Shown: one piece after another, positions 22,998 through 31,518 of the stretch
How positions within the stretch are numbered: position 1 is the stretch's first letter
Layout of the letters: each line of letters begins with the position of its first letter
Assembly (NCBI RefSeq): GCF_020026925.1
Contig: NZ_JAIQDW010000001.1
Span: forward strand, 434,001-498,000
From: Flavobacterium hibisci
GTDB lineage: Bacteria; Bacteroidota; Bacteroidia; Flavobacteriales; Flavobacteriaceae
Direction of reading: 5' to 3'
DNA length: 64,000 nt
Made by a program: the position numbers and the translations under genes
Notes under the pieces: generated by a model
Told to the model about the DNA's origin: nothing
The model's database searches: none
The model's input: the letters and a program-made list of their open reading frames with translations, nothing else

Positions 22998-24569
22998 TTA
23001 TTTAACTTCTGTAGTTTGTTGTAATAGCTGATTTTCCAGCGTTGCTGAAGTTACATTTTTCAAAACAATCTGTTTGTGTTGTGCCTCCGGAAAATTTATT
23101 TCCTGCATATTGATATTCTGAACATCATCAAACACAAATGCAGGCCTGAAATCAGCATCATCTAGTGTCAGTTTGATATTTTTCAGACTTATTCCGTTGG
23201 CATGCCTTACATACAATCCATAAGCCGGCAGTTCTCCAAACATAGAAAATTCAGGATAATCCTTAGCTGCTTCCGGAACCTGATGCAATCGGTTTAGCGG
23301 AATATACGCCATTCCTTTAGAGGATCTTCCGGGATAATTGATTTCGATATTTTCTAAAACTACATTTTCGATATTATATCCTTTCAGTCCCACAATAGAG
23401 GACGGAAAAGGATTATGAAAGAAATCAACTTCCGGACCTCTCAGGTCATAATTAATGTCCGGACGATCAAAAGGGACCTGTACTTTTATGTTTTTTATGC
23501 TAACATTTTTGACACTTCCTGGTTTATCTCCGGTTCGATTTCCTAAACGTATAAAAACAGCATTACCTGTATTGACAGCGTTTATATTTGATACGTCAAT
23601 ATTTTCTATAAAAGCACCATCAACAGATTCTATCGCAATGGCAGACCGAAATGTATCATAAACTTTAATGTCTTTAATAATTACATTTTTGAATCCGCCA
23701 AAAGATGCACTTCCGAATTTTACAGCACTGGCGCTGGATCTAATGGTGTTATTGGCAATGTAAACCGAATCATTATAAAATCCGGGATAATATGATTTTA
23801 GACAAATTCCGTCATCTGCAGCGTCTATATCGCAATTGGTTACCCTGACGTTTTTACAATCTGTAATATCGATTCCGTCATTGTTCCAGTACGAACGGTT
23901 TACAATTTTAAGGTTATCCAAAACAAGGTTATGGCATAATTCGAACGATAATCCCCAACAGGAAGCTTCGCCCGCTTTAAGTCCTTCGATTCGAATAGAT
24001 TCACATTGTGAAAAACGAAATAATTTTGGACGCATGGTTTCACTTGGCCTGTTCCTGCGAAGGCTGTATTTTGGATCTACTGCAATACCAGCATGATGAA
24101 GACTGTCGATATTTAATGCCAGTTGTAGTCCCTGACCATCAATAGTTCCTTTTCCTTTAAGTGCAATGTTTTTGGCTTTATGGGCGATAATCAAAGCCAT
24201 TTGGGAGTTGTCGTCTTTTTTAGGAGAATCTGGTCTTCCTTCAAAAGTCATATTGGGATAATCTTTTGGATTTGTGCTTCCAAGCAGGACGGATCCTTCT
24301 TCAAAATACAGGGTCACATTGCTTTTTAAGATAATACTTCCTGATAAAAAATTCCCTTTTGGAAAAATTACACGTCCACCTTTATTTTTAAAAGCGGCAT
24401 CAACTGCTTTTTGGATTGCAATGGTATTAATCGTTTTTCCGTCCGATTTTGCACCGTAACTGGTTATTAAAAAATCTTTTTGAGTTTTTTGCGCATTTGA
24501 TTCAAAACCAAATGAAAAAAGATTGATTAGCAGGGCAATAAAAAACAGTTTTAGTTTAATTTTTGACAT
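22998..24569 (-). CDS. Second GH28-family hydrolase, secreted
   Basis: A 523-residue beta-helix protein with a signal peptide (about 1-26, ending S-N-A-Q). The pectate-lyase-3-like start Y-G-A-K-S-D-G-K is present. Its catalytic segments are N-N-D-G-I-D and A-D-D-G-I-C-L-K-S, where canonical G-D-D-C becomes A-D-D-G, so the two aspartates are kept but their setting differs from the GH28 at 6018-7457. The substrate may therefore differ (rhamnogalacturonan, RG-II or another galacturonide). It is coupled to the metallophosphatase (1-bp spacing) and the HTCS gene downstream. Confidence 0.85.
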   Translation of the reverse strand: MSKIKLKLFFIALLINLFSFGFESNAQKTQKDFLITSYGAKSDGKTINTIAIQKAVDAAFKNKGGRVIFPKGNFLSGSIILKSNVTLYFEEGSVLLGSTNPKDYPNMTFEGRPDSPKKDDNSQMALIIAHKAKNIALKGKGTIDGQGLQLALNIDSLHHAGIAVDPKYSLRRNRPSETMRPKLFRFSQCESIRIEGLKAGEASCWGLSFELCHNLVLDNLKIVNRSYWNNDGIDITDCKNVRVTNCDIDAADDGICLKSYYPGFYNDSVYIANNTIRSSASAVKFGSASFGGFKNVIIKDIKVYDTFRSAIAIESVDGAFIENIDVSNINAVNTGNAVFIRLGNRTGDKPGSVKNVSIKNIKVQVPFDRPDINYDLRGPEVDFFHNPFPSSIVGLKGYNIENVVLENIEINYPGRSSKGMAYIPLNRLHQVPEAAKDYPEFSMFGELPAYGLYVRHANGISLKNIKLTLDDADFRPAFVFDDVQNINMQEINFPEAQHKQIVLKNVTSATLENQLLQQTTEVK

Positions 24570-24646
24570 TATTATTCTTTTTGTATTTAAATACTTTCAA
24601 ACAAAAAATTAAACTAAAACTGCCTGCAACAAATTATACAGAAATC

Positions 24647-25498
24647 TTACTGGTTAATGTAAGCTTCTAATTTATCTAAAGTGTTAAGTTCTGTCTCTCT
24701 TGCGCAAGAGGATATAATTTTTGTTTCTAAGTATTTTGCTGGTTTAGAAATTAACAAATATTGTGTTCCATCGTCATTCGTTTTTACATAATCTTTAGGA
24801 TTGTATAAGATAGCAGCGCCAACTTCAACAATTTCGGCTGCTACATCTTCAGGATGTTTTCCCCAAACGGCAATGTAATTCTTTCCTTTTTTAGTTTGAA
24901 AATCTTTAAAGTAATTTATTCCGGTAACAAATTGTACTTTTTCTCCATTTAAGCTAGAAGCTTCCACTTTGGCCTCTCTTTTTCCTGAAAATACAGTTAC
25001 ACGAACTAAAATATCTACTTTTTTTCCTTTGTAAGGCACTCCTCTTGAAATCATTTCCATCCATGAAGTCGTGTCCGTTTTTCCAACGCGGGCCAAACGG
25101 TTTGTAACAGGATTCAGGGGTACTACTTTTTCACCATCCCACAATTTTACACCACCCAAACCACTTGTTGCTGCCACTTTATAATAATCAGCTCCCCAGC
25201 CTTCTTTTTGCTGTTCAGGAGTTGGATACCAATTTGCCTTTTTTAACTCTAATCCTTTTTTTGCTTTATTATACACATCGATAGCTACTTTATCACTAAA
25301 ATAGATTCGCAATGCCATCCACTCGTTTTCAATTGCCGGTCCGTGATGCCCTATTGTTTTGTACAAATCACCTGATTCTGAGCCAATATCTGTCAAATAC
25401 GTTATTTTATCAGACTTCATATACAAACTCGTGTCTGTATTATTTTGTGCAAAACCAATGCAGCAAAAAAACAAAGCAGGTAAAAATGATAATTTCAT
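24647..25498 (-). CDS. DUF4861-family secreted protein
   Basis: A 283-residue exported protein (signal about 1-17, ending G-F-A-Q). Conserved-looking segments G-W-G-A-D-Y-Y-K-V, G-G-V-K-L-W-D-G and the C-terminal half fit DUF4861, a beta-sandwich family regularly linked to pectin and uronate loci in Bacteroidota. Members are often about 400 residues, so this is on the short side. It lies 77 bp before the second GH28 on the same strand. A lyase or hydrolase role is suspected for the family; no catalytic residue can be named from this sequence. Confidence 0.65.
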   Translation of the reverse strand: MKLSFLPALFFCCIGFAQNNTDTSLYMKSDKITYLTDIGSESGDLYKTIGHHGPAIENEWMALRIYFSDKVAIDVYNKAKKGLELKKANWYPTPEQQKEGWGADYYKVAATSGLGGVKLWDGEKVVPLNPVTNRLARVGKTDTTSWMEMISRGVPYKGKKVDILVRVTVFSGKREAKVEASSLNGEKVQFVTGINYFKDFQTKKGKNYIAVWGKHPEDVAAEIVEVGAAILYNPKDYVKTNDDGTQYLLISKPAKYLETKIISSCARETELNTLDKLEAYINQ

Positions 25499-25769
25499 AA
25501 TTTCTATTATTTATAGGATTAATTTAATTTCCGTAAAAATAAAACAACCTTTCAATAATACAGCAACATTTTTTATAATATTAAGAAATTATCGTTTAAA
25601 AATTCAAACACAGATTTCACATATTACCACAAAAATCAATGTGTTTTTAATTGCACTAATTCTTTTAAATATGATATTTATTCTTCAAATTGATTTTTTT
25701 AAAATGGATTAAAACTTGCTGAAAACTAGTGTAATCGTGTTCATATTATTAAATTCATTTACATGCTTA

Positions 25770-27563
25770 TCAAGAAATGACCATTTTATGATGAAACGGC
25801 GTAAATCCTGTAATGTAAACATGTTCTCCTTTTGTACGCAGGCTTCCCTGATGATACGTATATGCTTCACTATCCAGGTTTTCTACATTTAAATGTTCAC
25901 ATTTTCCAGGACCAAACTGTATGGTATCTGCACCCATTGAGAGTTCACCATTTCCGGATTTCAGGAAATAATTTTGCTTTTCATCCAATACTGCACCTGT
26001 CACATTGCTTCCTTCTTTAAAACACAGTTCTATTGTTACTTCTACATTTGGAGGACCTCCGACTTTAAAATCCAGATTCAGGATTCCGTTATCTTCGGTA
26101 ATTTCAATTGTAGTTGTTTGCTTTTTCACATTGCTTTTAACCCGGGAATCAAAGTCCATTTTATTCCAAAAACGCCCGTCCGGTGACTCTGATAACTTAT
26201 AATCGCCGTCATTTTTACGAAATTCTTCCGCAAGCGGCTGATAGTAATCTGCTTCTTTGGTTTCTTTTAAGATGTATTTATTTCCTTCTTTTTCAATTCC
26301 TTCACTACTGAAATACCCCATACGGAAAAATGATGTAGAAAGGCGCATGTATTTTAATATTGCTTCTCCTTTTCTATACATCAAAAAATTAGGGTTCGAA
26401 GATCTTCCCGAAACAATCATTACCGGCTTGTCATTTCCTCCAAATAAAGTTAGAGAAACTTTGCCGCGCCTAATTCTTGCCAAATTTGAAAGCGCAAAAA
26501 ATTTCTCAAAATCATTTGCAATTGCCCCTTCAGCAGGAATTTGTTTTCTCAGTTCTTCATTTTCCATAAAAAAAGCAAGTGAACCCGACAAAATATCAGC
26601 AGCAAAATTTGAAAGGCCTTCAATCATTTCAACCATCTGAATAAACATCGGATTTTTTGTCCGGATTGCCATATAACGATACTGGAGGTAAAAATTCGTC
26701 ACTTTTAAATCCATAAACTGATCCTGCCTTTTCGAATCCACCGTCACCAGATCTCCGTTAGGTTCAGTATAATAAAAATAAGTCGTCAGGTTTTTATTTA
26801 CAATATCAAGCAATTGAGGCCTGTTTAGCAACCTCGCCATTGTTATGAGTGCTTTATCAATAACAGCAGAATAAATTCCGCTTCGTTCGGCATAATGCCC
26901 GTCTTCATTCATATAAATTCTTTCGGCCAGCCATTGGTCAATTCTTCGGATATATCTGGTATCAGGAAACAGCGAGTTAATATTGGCCAAAGCTGCACAA
27001 ATGACCCATCTGTGGTTTGGCGTGTGAATACCGCCTGTAATCATGGCTTCTCCTGCATTGAGAATAAACTTTTTGAGTTTGTCTTTTAATTCGTCTAAAC
27101 CTTTTTGTTTACTGTTTTTTAAAATAGCGGCTGCCGGACAAATATATTCCAGAATAAAAGCAGTGTCAGGCGGTGATTGTCTGTTCCCTCCGGCATCTAA
27201 AGTGCCATCACTGTATTGAGCTTTCAACAAAATTTCTGTTGCTTCATTGATTTTTTCAACCAGAATTTCAGACTTATAAAACCCTGATTCTGAATTACAC
27301 ATTGAAGCAGCCATAACGGTTATTGAACTTGCTACAGTACGAAAACTATTAAGTCTGATGGCTGGATCATACGGCTTATTCAATATAGAGGTAACTTTTG
27401 CATCATTATTCAAAATGAGCTTTTTCATCAATTCTGTATCCTCTTTCGTTTTTTTGTTTTCAGAAAGAAAATCATTTGCAAAAATAACATCGCTAACTAA
27501 AGCGCCAGCAACTGAAAGACCTCCCAATCTTATAAATTCCCCACGGCTCATTTGGTTTTTCAT
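25770..27563 (-). CDS. Secreted (alpha/alpha)-barrel-like enzyme, family unresolved
   Basis: A 597-residue exported protein. The N-terminus M-S-R-G-E-F-I-R-L-G-G-L resembles a Tat signal but has R-G in place of the twin arginine. Residues about 50-330 are helical with toroid-like motifs (Q-Y-S-D-G-T-L-D-A-G-G-N, N-H-R-W-V-I-C-A-A-L-A). Residues 340-597 look like a beta-sandwich. This two-part plan recalls polysaccharide lyases or glucuronidases of the heparinase-like/GH154-like kind, but I cannot assign a family. It follows the ROK kinase gene by 41 bp in the GH92 operon. A uronic-acid-acting enzyme would fit the surrounding pathway; that is inference. Confidence 0.6.
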   Translation of the reverse strand: MKNQMSRGEFIRLGGLSVAGALVSDVIFANDFLSENKKTKEDTELMKKLILNNDAKVTSILNKPYDPAIRLNSFRTVASSITVMAASMCNSESGFYKSEILVEKINEATEILLKAQYSDGTLDAGGNRQSPPDTAFILEYICPAAAILKNSKQKGLDELKDKLKKFILNAGEAMITGGIHTPNHRWVICAALANINSLFPDTRYIRRIDQWLAERIYMNEDGHYAERSGIYSAVIDKALITMARLLNRPQLLDIVNKNLTTYFYYTEPNGDLVTVDSKRQDQFMDLKVTNFYLQYRYMAIRTKNPMFIQMVEMIEGLSNFAADILSGSLAFFMENEELRKQIPAEGAIANDFEKFFALSNLARIRRGKVSLTLFGGNDKPVMIVSGRSSNPNFLMYRKGEAILKYMRLSTSFFRMGYFSSEGIEKEGNKYILKETKEADYYQPLAEEFRKNDGDYKLSESPDGRFWNKMDFDSRVKSNVKKQTTTIEITEDNGILNLDFKVGGPPNVEVTIELCFKEGSNVTGAVLDEKQNYFLKSGNGELSMGADTIQFGPGKCEHLNVENLDSEAYTYHQGSLRTKGEHVYITGFTPFHHKMVIS

Positions 27564-27604
27564 GCTGTTGATTTTTACTGGTACTTTTCTTTAATTTAAG
27601 CCAA

Positions 27605-28522
27605 TTACACAGTGGCTTTATCTAAATTATAAATACTGCTCGCAGCGCCCAACAATGCTGCATTTTCATTGTCAGTAGAAATCTGAATGCTGATTTTACA
27701 ACCTGCTTCTTCAATTTTTCTGTTAAAGGCAGACAGAAACAGATCGCTTGCATCTGCAATTTTTCCTCCAATGATAAAATGTTCAACTGAAAACTTTTTA
27801 AACCACGGAGTCACTATTTCAGCCAGATCTTCTCCCATTTGCTCAAAAGCCTGCAGGGCATTTTTATCACCAGCAATGGCGCGATTGTAAAGTTCTAATC
27901 CGTTTTCAAGCTGAATTTTACTTAACATAAAATATTTTGACAAAAGTCCTCTCAATGACACATAATCTTCTGCTATTCCGTTTTGAAAAGGCAAATTCCA
28001 TATTTCACCATCGGCAGGTACTTCATTTCCATAAGTTATTGATTTTCCTTTATCTATAAAACAAGAGCCTAAACCTGTTCCCAAAGTAACTGCCATAACT
28101 TTTTTTGAAAGATTGCCCATGTATTGATACACTTCCCCCTTACCAAAACAAGCTGCATCGTTTTCAAAAAAAATATTAAAATCATAAGCAAGATTAAGAC
28201 GCTCCCTAATTAAATCGCCAATATTTAATCCGTAAAAATTTTCATATTTTGCCTGGCCTTTAATCATTGAAATCCCTTTTTCATAATCAAATGGTCCGGG
28301 TATGCAAACTGTAATTCCGCTGATATTTTTTATTGCTGAATTTTCTAAAGAAGTTTTAATCGATTTTTCCCAAAAATCCATAACCTGATTTACAGGCAAA
28401 TTAGAATTAAAACTTTCTTTATGTACAGAAGAATCCAAAACTTTCATATTTGTTACATCAATAACGGCAGAGGTAATATGTGTTCCTCCGACATCCATAC
28501 CGATAGCATATTTTTTTTCCAT
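27605..28522 (-). CDS. ROK-family sugar kinase
   Basis: A 305-residue cytoplasmic kinase. The ATP-binding D-V-G-G-T-H is at the N-terminus, the catalytic aspartate lies in F-E-N-D-A-A-C, and G-T-G-L-G-S follows. There is no N-terminal helix-turn-helix, so it is an enzyme rather than a NagC-like repressor. The usual ROK zinc motif C-x-C-G-x2-G-C is not seen. Likely substrates are mannose, glucose, N-acetylglucosamine or N-acetylmannosamine; the two GH92 mannosidases upstream in the same transcript favour mannose or a linked hexose. Confidence 0.85.
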   Translation of the reverse strand: MEKKYAIGMDVGGTHITSAVIDVTNMKVLDSSVHKESFNSNLPVNQVMDFWEKSIKTSLENSAIKNISGITVCIPGPFDYEKGISMIKGQAKYENFYGLNIGDLIRERLNLAYDFNIFFENDAACFGKGEVYQYMGNLSKKVMAVTLGTGLGSCFIDKGKSITYGNEVPADGEIWNLPFQNGIAEDYVSLRGLLSKYFMLSKIQLENGLELYNRAIAGDKNALQAFEQMGEDLAEIVTPWFKKFSVEHFIIGGKIADASDLFLSAFNRKIEEAGCKISIQISTDNENAALLGAASSIYNLDKATV

Positions 28523-28597
28523 TTTATTTGTGGTAAGTGTTTTATTTAAGTTATTTTTCGAATTGCAAAAGCAGATTTATCTGAACCAACAGCGTAA

Positions 28598-29164
28598 TTA
28601 TTTATCGGTTACTTTCACTAATGTCCAGTTGATGCCCAACGGATTTTTAGTTAGCTTGCAGATTAACGGAAATTCCGGATTTTTTACGATCCACATTTCC
28701 GTTTCATCAATCTGTGCGATTACATGCAAAGCATCTACTGATTTTCCTTCGATTTCAACAGTGTTTTTATCTGTATTCTGATCTAAAACATAAGTGGTAT
28801 TATTGTAAATGAATTTGCTGTTTTTTACTAAATCCTGATAAGCGGACTGTGAAATCATAAAAAAAGTTTCATTTGGCTTTAAATTCAAAACTGGTTCATA
28901 TTCGCCCTGATTATAACTTAAAGCGTTCCCATTTTTAAGTCCTTCTGAAGTAGTCACAATATTGCTGTTTACATCTCTCGTGTCCAAATTAAATGTAAGA
29001 GCATCAGCTGTTATTTTAGAAGTGAGTGTCAAAGTCCGGGTCTGGCCATGCAGTTTGCAGATGTAATGCAACACAGCATTATTTTTGATTGTAGGAACAA
29101 AACTTTGTGCTGACATCAGTTGAAATAGCCCGCAAAAAAAGGCGGTTAAGATTGTATTTTTCAT
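28598..29164 (-). CDS. Unknown secreted protein, 188 aa
   Basis: Not recognised with certainty. It has a signal peptide (about 1-19, ending L-M-S-A-Q) and then a predominantly beta-strand sequence, broadly like the DUF3108-type beta-barrel with a periplasmic ligand pocket. It contains an even number of cysteines (two in the mature part). It lies 6 bp after GH92 (29171-31447) and 75 bp before the ROK kinase gene, so it is clearly part of that operon and probably works on the same glycan, as a binding or accessory protein. Confidence 0.6.
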   Translation of the reverse strand: MKNTILTAFFCGLFQLMSAQSFVPTIKNNAVLHYICKLHGQTRTLTLTSKITADALTFNLDTRDVNSNIVTTSEGLKNGNALSYNQGEYEPVLNLKPNETFFMISQSAYQDLVKNSKFIYNNTTYVLDQNTDKNTVEIEGKSVDALHVIAQIDETEMWIVKNPEFPLICKLTKNPLGINWTLVKVTDK

Positions 29165-29170
29165 GATAGC

Positions 29171-31447
29171 TTATTTTTTTGGTGGCAAAATAGTAGTTCC
29201 CCATGCAGAAGGCTTCGAATCCATTTCGAAAATCAATTCGCCTCCATTAGCAATATCTTCGTGTGAAATCCAGGCTTTGTTATAAGGTTTTCCGTTTAAA
29301 GAAGCGGTTTTGATATATTTATTCTTTTCACTCATTTTTTTTGTAGTTATCTTAAAGGTTTTACCTTCTTCCAGCTGCAAAGTGATTTCCTTAATTAACG
29401 GTGTATTCAATAAATAATAAGGCTGGCCTGCGTTTGGATACAATCCCATAATGTGAAAAGCCAGCCAGGAAGACATGGCACCAGAATCGTCATTACCCGG
29501 CAAACCTTCATGAGAGGTATTGAAATTTTCTTTTATAATCGTTCTGATTCGGTCACTGCTCAAATGTGGTTTGCCAATCCAGTGATACATGGTAGGCGCT
29601 AAAAAGGAAGGTTCATTTGATACATCATACAATTTTGTATCAAAAAAAGTATCCAGTCTGTTTTTGAAAGCCAGATCGCCGCCTGACCTGCGAATCACTT
29701 CAGGAAGGTCATGCGGAATACTTAAAGAATATTCCCAGGAAGTCCCTTCGTAAAAAAACACACACCAATGGCAAACATACCAAGGGGATTCTGTAATTAC
29801 GGGTGTATATTTATAGGTTGGCTTCTGAATTTTTGATTCTCCAAAAACAACTTCGTCCAGCCAGTTTCCGGAAGCATCTTTAGGCATTATGAAACCTTTT
29901 GAGCCGTTATTTTCATAATCAGAACGCCATAAATTTTGCCAGTTATCTGCCTGTTTGATGTATTGATTATAGATTTCGTTATAATTTAAACCTTTGGCAA
30001 CAGTAGCAATATTATAGTCGTTGTAAGCATAATCTATAGTACGGTTACCGGCACGATCTGTACCAAACGGTACATAACCCAGGCGTAAATAATCTAATAA
30101 ACCGCCCCTTCCTTCACGTTCTTCATTCCCACCGGGCGGTATTGTAGCATCTTTAAGCATTGCTTTCAATGCTAGCTCATAATCTATTCCTTTTAAGTTT
30201 TTTACAAAAGCATCTGCAAGTACTGTTTCAGCATTTGAACCTCCCTGAGTACGTCCATTATCATTTCCGCTTCTTCCTTCTGGCAAGTAGCCGTCATGTT
30301 TGTAAATATTAAGCATCGCATTGATAATTTCTACCTGGCGCTTTGGATCAATAAGCGTAATTAATGGACTGGAAGTTCTGAATGTATCCCAAATACAATA
30401 AAAGTCATCATAATAGGGTTCGTTATTCGTCCATAAAGGATTTTCTCCTGTACGGTCAACAGGCATAATCATCGTGTGATACAAACCTGTATAAAACATC
30501 TTTTTATAATCTTCAGAAGTATCAGGAGAGAGCTGTATGCGATTTAATAACTGTTCCCATTTGTTTTCTAATGATGTTAAAACAGTATTGAAATTCCAAT
30601 GCGGGATTTCGGCTTCTATGTTGTTTTTTGCTTTTAATTCGCTTAAAAAAGAGATTCCGATTTTTACATTAAGTTCCTGTTTTCCGGCTGCTCCAAAGGA
30701 AACTAAAGCTCCCGTTTTTTTACCCGAATCAAACTGAGACGTTTGGTTGCTATAAAATTTACCGTCTTTCCAGGTAACATATTTTGCAATGGGCTGGTCA
30801 AAAGCCGCCCAAAAATAAACCGTATAAGCACGTCCGTTATTCCATCCGCCTCTGATCCTGCTGTATCCTCTCACTTCAGTATCTGAAACAATCTCAATTT
30901 GAGAGCCAACAAATTGTTGGGCTTCCCTGGCATTCGGTTCAGGAGATTCCCCAAGAAAAAAACCAGGGTCGATTTTTAAATCTTTTGTTGCGTTTTTTGG
31001 GTATGTTATTTTGTAAAATGAAACTTTTTCAGCAGTTGTGATTTCAGTTTTAATCTGATTTTCTTTAAAAACCGTTTCATAATACCCTAGTCTTACATTT
31101 TCCTCTGTTCTGTGAGAACTTTGATCTAGTTTATCCAAAGCTCCTGAAAAAGGCATGATCTGAATATTCCCGTATTTAGGGCCACCACCAGTTCCGCTCA
31201 CATGTACCTGGCTAAAACCAGTTACTTCTTTTGGCATGGGTAGCCATCCGCTATTCGGGCTTACAGTACAATCCGGACTTGGCTTTACCATTCCGTACGG
31301 GCATGAAGGACCGATAAAAACACGTCCTACTCCTTCTGAACCAATCATCGGATCGACATAATTGTGTACTTTGGTCTGGGCATGATTTACTGATGTGAAG
31401 AATAATGATATTCCTAAAAAAATGATCGCTTTAGTCCCTGTCTTCAT
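29171..31447 (-). CDS. GH92 alpha-mannosidase, secreted (canonical)
   Basis: A 758-residue periplasmic enzyme with signal peptide (about 1-23, ending N-H-A-Q). GH92 members are Ca2+-dependent exo-alpha-mannosidases. The base aspartates are seen in G-N-D-D-S-G-A-M-S (D653, D654), and the general-acid region is the segment Y-E-G-T-S-W-E-Y-S before I-P-H-D-L. The N-terminal V-D-P-M-I-G-S-E-G motif is typical. It is followed 6 bp later by the unknown 188-residue protein. It probably removes alpha-linked mannose; linkage specificity is not predictable. Confidence 0.9.
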   Translation of the reverse strand: MKTGTKAIIFLGISLFFTSVNHAQTKVHNYVDPMIGSEGVGRVFIGPSCPYGMVKPSPDCTVSPNSGWLPMPKEVTGFSQVHVSGTGGGPKYGNIQIMPFSGALDKLDQSSHRTEENVRLGYYETVFKENQIKTEITTAEKVSFYKITYPKNATKDLKIDPGFFLGESPEPNAREAQQFVGSQIEIVSDTEVRGYSRIRGGWNNGRAYTVYFWAAFDQPIAKYVTWKDGKFYSNQTSQFDSGKKTGALVSFGAAGKQELNVKIGISFLSELKAKNNIEAEIPHWNFNTVLTSLENKWEQLLNRIQLSPDTSEDYKKMFYTGLYHTMIMPVDRTGENPLWTNNEPYYDDFYCIWDTFRTSSPLITLIDPKRQVEIINAMLNIYKHDGYLPEGRSGNDNGRTQGGSNAETVLADAFVKNLKGIDYELALKAMLKDATIPPGGNEEREGRGGLLDYLRLGYVPFGTDRAGNRTIDYAYNDYNIATVAKGLNYNEIYNQYIKQADNWQNLWRSDYENNGSKGFIMPKDASGNWLDEVVFGESKIQKPTYKYTPVITESPWYVCHWCVFFYEGTSWEYSLSIPHDLPEVIRRSGGDLAFKNRLDTFFDTKLYDVSNEPSFLAPTMYHWIGKPHLSSDRIRTIIKENFNTSHEGLPGNDDSGAMSSWLAFHIMGLYPNAGQPYYLLNTPLIKEITLQLEEGKTFKITTKKMSEKNKYIKTASLNGKPYNKAWISHEDIANGGELIFEMDSKPSAWGTTILPPKK

Positions 31448-31518
31448 TGTTATTTTTCTTTCGGTTATAATTAGTCGCTGCGTTTAAAAGCTTTAAAATC
31501 AAGATAAAATTGTATCGC

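Noticed and set aside
25499..25769. Possible small RNA or repeat in the 271-bp AT-rich gap before the DUF4861 gene
   Set aside because: Only weak imperfect repeats (around CACAGATTTCAC and CACTAATTC) and no stable stem with a T tract; too little to call.
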